DNA from: Sphingomonas glacialis
Lineage (GTDB): Bacteria > Pseudomonadota > Alphaproteobacteria > Sphingomonadales > Sphingomonadaceae
Reading direction: 5' to 3'
Length of the DNA: 64,000 nucleotides
Assembly: GCF_014653575.1 (NCBI RefSeq)
Contig: NZ_BNAQ01000001.1
Location: 744,001 to 808,000 of the forward strand
Under the pieces are notes generated by a model, which was not told the origin of the DNA, made no database searches, and saw only the letters and a program-made list of their open reading frames with translations. Below are positions 57,903 through 64,000 of the stretch, piece after piece. Each line of letters begins with the position of its first letter. Position 1 is the first letter of the stretch. A program made the translations under genes and the position numbers.

Positions 57903-59303
57903 TCAGCCCCGGTACGTCACCTGCTTCACCGCCGCGACGATCTTGTCGGCGTTGACCAGCATCAGCTTTTCGAGGTTCGCCGCATACGGCATCGGCACGT
58001 CCTCGTTGGTTACGCGCAGCACGGGTGCGTCGAGGTCGTCGAAGCCCTGCTCCATGCACAGCGCCTGGATTTCGGACGCGATCGAGCAAGTGGGCCAACC
58101 CTCCTCGGCGACGACGAGGCGGTTGGTCTTCTTGAGGCTCTTGAGCACCGACTCGGTGTCGAGCGGACGCAGCGTGCGCAAGTCGAGCACTTCGGCGTCG
58201 ATGCCCTCTGCGGCCAACTTCTCGGCGGCTTCGAGTGCCAAGCCCACGCCGATCGAATAGCTGACGATCGTCACGTCCTTGCCCTCGCGCATGATCCGCG
58301 CCTTGCCGATCGGCAGGACATAGTCATCGAGCTTGGGCACCTCGAACGTGCGGCCATAGAGCAGCTCGTTCTCGAGGAACACGACGGGATCCTCGGTGCG
58401 GATCGCCGCCTTGAGCAGCCCCTTGGCGTCGGCCGCGTCATACGGCGCGATCACGATCAGGCCGGGGACGCTCGCATACCACGGCGCATAGTTCTGCGAA
58501 TGCTGCGCGCCGACCCGGCTCGCCGCGGCGTTCGGCCCGCGGAACACGATCGGGCAGCGCATCTGGCCCCCCGACATGTAGTTGGTCTTGGCGGCCGAAT
58601 TCACGATGTGATCGATCGCCTGCATCGCGAAATTGAAAGTCATGAACTCGACGATCGGGCGAAGCCCGCCCATCGCCGCGCCCGTCCCGATGCCGGCAAA
58701 GCCATATTCGGTGATCGGCGTGTCGATCACGCGCTTGTCGCCGAATTCTTCGAGCAAGCCTTGCGTGACCTTATACGCGCCCTGATACTGCGCGACTTCC
58801 TCGCCCATCACGAAAATGCGCTTATCGGCGCGCATTTCCTCAGCCATCGCGTCGCGCAAAGCTTCGCGCAACGTCAGCGTGACCATCTCGGTCCCCTCGG
58901 GGATCGCGGGGTCGCTGACTTCGGCCTTGTGCTTGGCGGCATCGGCCAGTTGCTGCGTGCCCGTTTCGGCCTGCTTGGGCGCAGGCGTCGCCTCGAGCTT
59001 TTGCTCGGGTGCAGGCGCAGCAGCGGCCGGCTTGGCTTCGCCGCCAGCGTCGGGCTCTTCGCCCTCGGCGGTCAGCGTCGCGATGACGGTGCCGACCTTC
59101 ACGTTATCGGTGCCCTCGGCGACGAGGATCTTGCCGATCGTCCCTTCGTCGACGGCTTCGAATTCCATCGTCGCCTTGTCGGTCTCGATCTCGGCCATGA
59201 TGTCGCCCGACTTGACGACATCGCCTTCCTTGACGAGCCATTTGGCGAGCGTGCCCTCCTCCATCGTCGGGGAAAGCGCGGGCATCTTGATTTCGATGGG
59301 CAT
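57903..59303 (-). CDS. pdhB: Pyruvate dehydrogenase E1 component subunit beta with lipoyl domain
   Basis: A 466-residue E1-beta subunit. Residues 1-80 form a lipoyl domain with the lipoylated Lys in [16 protein letters not shown], followed by an Ala/Pro linker, then the transketolase-like beta domain ([33 protein letters not shown], and [17 protein letters not shown]). Lipoyl-bearing E1-beta is characteristic of alphaproteobacteria. Its start overlaps the pdhA stop by one base (TGATG). E2 and E3 genes are not in this window. Confidence 0.95.
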   Translation of the reverse strand: MPIEIKMPALSPTMEEGTLAKWLVKEGDVVKSGDIMAEIETDKATMEFEAVDEGTIGKILVAEGTDNVKVGTVIATLTAEGEEPDAGGEAKPAAAAPAPEQKLEATPAPKQAETGTQQLADAAKHKAEVSDPAIPEGTEMVTLTLREALRDAMAEEMRADKRIFVMGEEVAQYQGAYKVTQGLLEEFGDKRVIDTPITEYGFAGIGTGAAMGGLRPIVEFMTFNFAMQAIDHIVNSAAKTNYMSGGQMRCPIVFRGPNAAASRVGAQHSQNYAPWYASVPGLIVIAPYDAADAKGLLKAAIRTEDPVVFLENELLYGRTFEVPKLDDYVLPIGKARIMREGKDVTIVSYSIGVGLALEAAEKLAAEGIDAEVLDLRTLRPLDTESVLKSLKKTNRLVVAEEGWPTCSIASEIQALCMEQGFDDLDAPVLRVTNEDVPMPYAANLEKLMLVNADKIVAAVKQVTYRG

Positions 59304-60349
59304 CAGTACGTTTCCACCAGAATGTCGGTGTAGAGTTCGGCAGCCTCGGGTTCGGGCGCCTGCTCGGCAAAGTCGGCGGCTTCATTGACGATCTTGCGGA
59401 TCTCCTGATCCACCGTCTTGAGCTCCGCCTCGGTCACGCCCTGCGCGTCGAGCAGCTTCTTGACGTGGTCGATCGGGTCCGACTTGTCGCGCACCGCCTG
59501 GACTTCGTCGCGCGAGCGGTACTTGGCCGGATCGGACATCGAATGGCCGCGATAGCGATAGGTCTTCATCTCGAGGATGATCGGCCCCTTGCCGGCGCGG
59601 ACCCAGGCGAGTGCTTCCTCGGCCGCACCGCGGCACGCCAGCACGTCCATGCCGTCGACCTGGATGCCGGGGATGCGGAACGATTCGCCGCGGCGGAACA
59701 GCTGGTCCTCGGCCGACGAGCGGTTGACGCTCGTGCCCATGGCGTACTCATTGTTCTCGATCACATAGATGATCGGCAGCTTCCACAGCTCGGCCATGTT
59801 GAAGCTCTCGTACACCTGGCCCTGGTTCGACGCACCGTCGCCGAAATAGGCCATGGCGACGCCGCCATCCTCGTTATACTTGTGCGCGAACGCGAGGCCG
59901 GTGCCGAGCGACACCTGCGCGCCGACGATGCCGTGGCCGCCGTAGAACTTCTTCTCGGTCGAGAACATGTGCATCGATCCGCCCTTGCCGCGGCTGATGC
60001 CCGCGCCGCGCCCGGTCAGCTCGGCCATGATGACCTTTGGATCAATGCCGTAAGCGAGCATGTGGCCGTGATCGCGATACCCGGTGATGACCGAGTCCTT
60101 GTCGCCATCGAGGCCCGACTGCAGGCCGACCGCGACGGCTTCCTGACCGATATAGAGGTGGCAGAAACCGCCGATCAGGCCGAGGCCGTACAGCTGTCCG
60201 GCTTTCTCTTCGAAGCGGCGGATCAGCAGCATCTGCTTGTAGAATTCGAGCAGCTCTTCCTTCGAGGCCTCGTACGCTTTGGGCTCGTCGGGGCGCTCGC
60301 GGTTGGGCACGGGGGGTAGTGCCTTTACGGCAGCGGGGGCTTTTGCCAC
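59303..60349 (-). CDS. pdhA: Pyruvate dehydrogenase E1 component subunit alpha
   Basis: A 348-residue E1-alpha subunit. The thiamine diphosphate site is [31 protein letters not shown], with the phosphorylation-loop-like [19 protein letters not shown] behind it. ARLYGLG-type [21 protein letters not shown] and [14 protein letters not shown] are present. It heads the pdhA-pdhB operon; the 255 bases before it hold the promoter. Confidence 0.96.
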   Translation of the reverse strand: MAKAPAAVKALPPVPNRERPDEPKAYEASKEELLEFYKQMLLIRRFEEKAGQLYGLGLIGGFCHLYIGQEAVAVGLQSGLDGDKDSVITGYRDHGHMLAYGIDPKVIMAELTGRGAGISRGKGGSMHMFSTEKKFYGGHGIVGAQVSLGTGLAFAHKYNEDGGVAMAYFGDGASNQGQVYESFNMAELWKLPIIYVIENNEYAMGTSVNRSSAEDQLFRRGESFRIPGIQVDGMDVLACRGAAEEALAWVRAGKGPIILEMKTYRYRGHSMSDPAKYRSRDEVQAVRDKSDPIDHVKKLLDAQGVTEAELKTVDQEIRKIVNEAADFAEQAPEPEAAELYTDILVETY

Positions 60350-60604
60350 GTCTGGAAGACCTCATGACCTGGGGAGAGGGACGCCGAGCCTATAGGCGCG
60401 ATGTTGCGCCGATATCAATCGCCCCTGTCAAAACGATGCGCATCGCCGATGTTTTCCGCCGAACCGCCACCGGGGTAGCGAAAGCGCGTGGCACGCGTCG
60501 ATCGCGGATCAAGTCCCGGATGACGTGCGAACAGCGCAAGTTTCCACAGGCCAAGCACATCCTCGATTGCCCCTCCCGCATCGCACCGCTTAAGGCAGGG
60601 CAAG

Positions 60605-61888
60605 ATGACCGCCGCTCGCCACCCGCTCCGCATCGCACAGTTCCGTTCGTATTGGGCGGCGCGCTTCGCGATGACGATCGCGCAAAATGCGATGATCATC
60701 GTGATCGGGTGGCAGACCTACACGATCGCGCGGACGACGATGTCCCCCGCCGGCGCCGCCGCGCAGCTCGGGCTGATCGGGCTGCTGCAATTCGTGCCGC
60801 TGTTCGTGACGACGCCGCTCACCGGCTGGGTCGCCGACCGATTCGACCGGCGGCTGATCACGCGCTGCACGCTCGCCTTGCAAGTGGCGTGCGCGCTGAT
60901 TCTCGCGCTCGTCACCTATTCGGGCGGCATGACGTTGCCGGTCCTGTTCTCGGTCGCGGTGCTGCTCGGGCTCGGGCGCGCGTTTGCGGGTCCCGCGTTC
61001 GGCGCGCTCGCGCCCAATCTCGTCCCCCGCGAAGTCCTCCCGACCGCGATCGCGCTGAGCTCGATCTCGTGGCAAGTCGGCACGATCGTCGGGCCGGCGC
61101 TCGGCGGCTTTGCCTATGCCGCCGCGCCGTGGGGCGCCTATGCGCTCGCCACGGTGCTGTTCGCCGTCGCGTTGGCGTGCATGCTGACGATCCCGCCGGT
61201 GCCGCGCACGATCACCCCGAACAAGGGCAACCCGCTGCGCCAGATCGTCGACGGCCTGGCCTATGTCGGGCAGAACAAGCTGGTGCTCGGCGCGATCACG
61301 CTCGATCTGTTCGCCGTGTTCCTGGCAGGGACGAGCGCCTTGCTGCCGATCTACGCGCACGATATTTTGAAGGTCGGCCCGCAGGGATTGAGCCTGCTCG
61401 CCGCCGCGCCCGCTGCCGGTGCCTCGGTCGTCGCGCTGTTCTTCTCGTTCCGCCCGATCAAGACCAATGTCGGCCCCAAGATGCTCGGCGCGGTGCTCGT
61501 CTACGGCGTGGCCACGTTGGTGTTCGGGCTGTCGCAGATCATGGCGCTGAGTCTCGCCGCGCTGGCGGTTGCGGGCGCGGCCGACATGTTCTCGGTCTAT
61601 ATCCGCCAGTCGCTGATCACGCTGCACACCCCCGACGACAAGCGCGGGCGTGTGGGCGCGGTATCGCAGCTCACCATTTCGGCGTCGAACGAGCTGGGCG
61701 AGGCCGAGTCGGGCTTCCTTGCGGCAGCCCTCGGGCCGGTCGGCGCGGTGCTGGTCGGCGGCGGCGGGGCGATTGTCGTTACCATCCTGTGGACGTATCT
61801 GTTCCCCAGCATTCGCAACGCCAAGACTTTCGATCTGCCCAAAAGCGCCCAAGATTCCCGCGATCTCGAACTGGAGGCCACGCCATGA
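60605..61888 (+). CDS. MFS transporter (EntS-like exporter)
   Basis: A 427-residue major facilitator with about 12 helices. The loop 2-3 motif is [14 protein letters not shown], and [14 protein letters not shown] is the motif C-like element of exporters in the EntS group. ATG 60605 is used. The cysteine synthase gene starts in its stop codon (ATGA), so they are co-expressed; the substrate may be related to sulfur metabolism, but this is a guess. Confidence 0.9.
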   Translation: MTAARHPLRIAQFRSYWAARFAMTIAQNAMIIVIGWQTYTIARTTMSPAGAAAQLGLIGLLQFVPLFVTTPLTGWVADRFDRRLITRCTLALQVACALILALVTYSGGMTLPVLFSVAVLLGLGRAFAGPAFGALAPNLVPREVLPTAIALSSISWQVGTIVGPALGGFAYAAAPWGAYALATVLFAVALACMLTIPPVPRTITPNKGNPLRQIVDGLAYVGQNKLVLGAITLDLFAVFLAGTSALLPIYAHDILKVGPQGLSLLAAAPAAGASVVALFFSFRPIKTNVGPKMLGAVLVYGVATLVFGLSQIMALSLAALAVAGAADMFSVYIRQSLITLHTPDDKRGRVGAVSQLTISASNELGEAESGFLAAALGPVGAVLVGGGGAIVVTILWTYLFPSIRNAKTFDLPKSAQDSRDLELEATP

Positions 61889-62805
61889 AAGCCAACACGA
61901 TCCTCGACACGATCGGCAACACGCCGCACGTCCGCGTCCAGAAGCTGTTCCCCGGCGCCGAAGTGTGGATCAAGTCCGAACGCTCGAACCCCGGCGGCTC
62001 GATCAAGGACCGCATCGCGCTGGCGATGATCGAGGCGGCCGAGCGTGACGGCCATCTCCAGCCCGGCGGCACGATCATCGAGCCGACCAGCGGTAACACC
62101 GGCGTCGGCCTGGCGATGGTCGCCGCGGTCAAGGGCTACAAGCTCGTGCTCGTCATGCCCGAGAGCATGAGCCTCGAACGCCGCCGGCTGATGCTGGCAT
62201 ATGGCGCGACCTTCGACCTCACCCCGCGCGAGAAGGGCATGAAGGGCGCGATCGAGCGTGCGCTCGAGCTCGTCGAGCAGACGCCGGGCGCGTGGATGCC
62301 GCAGCAGTTCGAGAACCCGGCGAACATCGACGTCCATGTCCACACCACCGCGCTCGAGATCCTCAACGACTTCCGCGATTCGCCGATCGACGTGATCATC
62401 ACCGGCGTCGGCACCGGCGGGCACATCACCGGCGTCGCCGAACGGCTCAAGCAGGATTGGCCCCACCTCAAGGTCTATGCGGTCGAGCCCGCCGCCTCGC
62501 CGGTGATCTCGGGCGGGTCGCCCGGCCCGCATCCGATCCAGGGGATCGGCGCGGGCTTCGTGCCGGCCAACCTCCACACCCAGGCGATCGACGGCGCGAT
62601 CAAGGTCGATGCGAGCGTCGCCAAGGACATGGCGCGCCGCTCGGCGGCCGAGGAAGGGATGCTCGTCGGGATCAGCTCGGGCGCGACGCTCGCCGCGATC
62701 CTGCAGAAGCTGCCCGATCTGCCCGAGGGTGTGCGCGTGCTCGGCTTCAATTACGATACGGGCGAGCGCTATCTGTCGGTGCCGGACTTCCTGCCGGAGA
62801 GCTGA
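61885..62805 (+). CDS. cysK: Cysteine synthase (O-acetylserine sulfhydrylase A)
   Basis: PLP enzyme making cysteine from O-acetylserine and sulfide, 306 residues. The PLP Lys is in [11 protein letters not shown] (K41), the substrate loop is [12 protein letters not shown], the phosphate loop is [10 protein letters not shown], and the C-terminal [10 protein letters not shown] is intact. It starts inside the MFS gene stop. Confidence 0.96.
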   Translation: MKANTILDTIGNTPHVRVQKLFPGAEVWIKSERSNPGGSIKDRIALAMIEAAERDGHLQPGGTIIEPTSGNTGVGLAMVAAVKGYKLVLVMPESMSLERRRLMLAYGATFDLTPREKGMKGAIERALELVEQTPGAWMPQQFENPANIDVHVHTTALEILNDFRDSPIDVIITGVGTGGHITGVAERLKQDWPHLKVYAVEPAASPVISGGSPGPHPIQGIGAGFVPANLHTQAIDGAIKVDASVAKDMARRSAAEEGMLVGISSGATLAAILQKLPDLPEGVRVLGFNYDTGERYLSVPDFLPES

Positions 62806-62837
62806 GCGCGGTCGCGATACGCGGGCCGGGCGCTTCC

Positions 62838-62946
62838 CACCGAACGTCACCCCGGGCTTGTCCCGGGGTCCACCGGGATGGACGCACCCCGTCGTTGCTT
62901 ACGCGGCACGGTGGACCCCGGCACGAGGCCGGGGTGACGGTTGGGG
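62838..62946. repeat. Paired REP-like inverted repeat
   Basis: Arms based on CGTCACCCCGGG and CCCGGCACGAGGCCGGGGTG face each other over about 110 bases after cysK. It is the same type as the repeat at 33334-33446. Confidence 0.75.
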
Positions 62947-62951
62947 GATCG

Positions 62952-63095
62952 ATGTACCCTTCCGAACCGAACCGGACCGCGGATCGCGCTGACATCGCGC
63001 CCATTTCGTATCCGCGCGGGAATGCGCTAAAGGCGCTGGCCCAATTCGGTCAGGAGCCGTTCGTGCCCCCGTTGCCTCTTAATTCCCGGTCTTGA
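62952..63095 (+). CDS. Possible 47-residue leader peptide before the SleB gene
   Basis: ATG 62952 has GGGGGA upstream and opens a frame that stops at 63095, five bases before the SleB start. The peptide (for example PISYPRGNALKALAQFGQEP) matches nothing I know. The SleB gene itself has no clear ribosome site, so coupling is possible. Low confidence. Confidence 0.3.
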   Translation: MYPSEPNRTADRADIAPISYPRGNALKALAQFGQEPFVPPLPLNSRS

Positions 63096-63099
63096 TCGC

Positions 63100-64000
63100 A
63101 TGACCCTCGTCCGCCCTCCCAGCCCCGCGTTGCGTGCGATCGTCGTGGCGATCGCGACGCTCTCGATCCTCGTCCCGGTCCTGCTGATCCGCTTCGCCCC
63201 GCCACTGGTGCGCCACCATGTCGCGCGCAGCGCAGCGCAGCGCGTCGTTCCCGCCGCCGAGCTGCCGCCGGTCGAGCCCGTCGCGTTCCAGGATCTCGAC
63301 CCCGACGACGCCCGCGCGTTCAACGCGAGCGTACCGTTCGTCGATGGCCCCAACCCCGCCGCGCGTCCGTTCAAGCTCGCCGGCGACCCGATCCAGCGCG
63401 CACGCGCGATCGACTGCATGGCAGCGGCCGTGCTGTACGAGGCGGGCGACGATCCGGTCGGGCAACGCGCCGTCGCGCAGGTGGTGATCAACCGCGTCCG
63501 CCATCCCGCCTTCCCCAAGACGATCTGCGGCGTGGTGTTCCAGGGCGCCGAGCGCTCGACCGGCTGCCAGTTCACCTTCACCTGCGACGGCGCGCTGGCC
63601 CGCCGTGGCTGGCTCGACGTGCAATGGGCGCGCGCGCGCGAAACCGCGACCGCGGCGCTGACTGGCGCGGTGTTCAAGCCCGTCGGCTACGCAACGCATT
63701 ACCATACCGACTGGGTCGTGCCCTATTGGCAGTCGAGCCTCGACAAGATCGCCGCGGTCAACACGCATCTGTTCTTCCGCTGGACCGGCTGGTGGGGCAC
63801 CCCGCCCGCCTTCAACCGCCACGTGTCGAACGACGAGCCGCTGATCAGCGCGCTCGCGCCCTATTCCGACGCGCACAAGGACGCCGCAGAGTTGAAGGTG
63901 AACGAAGCGCTCTATGTCGACCCGGTCGCCGCGGCGACGCCGCTGCCGGGCGCGCTGCCGGGCGAGGAGAACAGCTTCCTGCTGGTGCTCGACGCGAAGA
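63100..64000 (+). CDS. SleB-type cell wall hydrolase (3' end outside the window)
   Basis: Peptidoglycan hydrolase of the SleB/Hydrolase_2 family, 300 residues visible. An N-terminal membrane anchor (AIVVAIATLSILVPVLLI) is followed by the catalytic domain: CMAAAVLYEAGDDPVGQRAVAQVVINR with the catalytic Glu, then FPKTICGVVFQGAERS, CQFTFTCDG and YATHYHTDWVVPYW. Family members act as lytic transglycosylases. The frame is open to the window end. Confidence 0.9.
   Translation, partial: MTLVRPPSPALRAIVVAIATLSILVPVLLIRFAPPLVRHHVARSAAQRVVPAAELPPVEPVAFQDLDPDDARAFNASVPFVDGPNPAARPFKLAGDPIQRARAIDCMAAAVLYEAGDDPVGQRAVAQVVINRVRHPAFPKTICGVVFQGAERSTGCQFTFTCDGALARRGWLDVQWARARETATAALTGAVFKPVGYATHYHTDWVVPYWQSSLDKIAAVNTHLFFRWTGWWGTPPAFNRHVSNDEPLISALAPYSDAHKDAAELKVNEALYVDPVAAATPLPGALPGEENSFLLVLDAK

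Overview
The window is high-GC DNA from an alphaproteobacterium, most likely Sphingomonas or a close relative. Supporting signs are the E1-beta subunit of pyruvate dehydrogenase with an N-terminal lipoyl domain, TrmFO, an iron-sulfur cryptochrome/photolyase, abundant ATGA-type gene overlaps, a TonB receptor with a Caulobacter/Sphingomonas-type plug, and paired REP-like palindromes of the kind common in sphingomonads. This is inference from families and repeats; no rRNA is present to confirm it. I saw no tRNA, rRNA or CRISPR array.

Region 1 (1-19970) is a polysaccharide-utilisation locus whose enzyme set fits xyloglucan. It holds a TonB-dependent receptor (cut by the window start), a tryptophan-halogenase-like flavoprotein, GH35 beta-galactosidase, GH31 alpha-xylosidase, an IclR regulator, GH3 beta-glucosidase, a fumarylacetoacetase-family hydrolase, a GH39 glycosidase and a GH74 endo-xyloglucanase. 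GH74 would cut the backbone, the receptor would import oligosaccharides, and GH35, GH31, GH3 and GH39 would trim them in the periplasm. A FMN-dependent lactate dehydrogenase gene inside the locus is a pseudogene with at least four lesions. The right edge is broken by two tandem IS6-family elements that have removed the DNA-binding part of a LacI-type regulator, followed by an IS3 remnant and an IS6 stub. A short motif close to ATAGGTGAAC recurs in front of several of these genes.

Region 2 (21.1-28.7 kb) has a globin gene behind an FNR-like site. On the minus strand follows a compact operon: a NUDIX-DUF47 fusion, a PiT phosphate transporter, an iron-sulfur (6-4) photolyase and a YdcF-like protein. 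Then come an RhlE-type RNA helicase and an exported Dps-like ferritin.

Region 3 (28.9-45.5 kb) carries a CzcC-CzcA metal-efflux pair lacking the usual adaptor gene, an SRAP DNA-protein crosslink protein, a GGDEF-EAL protein, and a redox/electrophile group: ohr-ohrR with a clear operator, a FrnE-like thiol oxidoreductase, an old yellow enzyme, and an EthD-domain/MFS pair divergent from a LysR regulator. A TPR protein, YaaA and a short-chain dehydrogenase follow.

Region 4 (45.5-64 kb) is mostly housekeeping: gyrA, DUF952, PilZ, DUF488, trmFO, an EF-hand protein, a squalene/phytoene-synthase-like protein, a TadG/TadE/TadE-like trio, pdhA-pdhB, an MFS exporter, a cysteine synthase, and a SleB-type cell-wall hydrolase that runs off the end.
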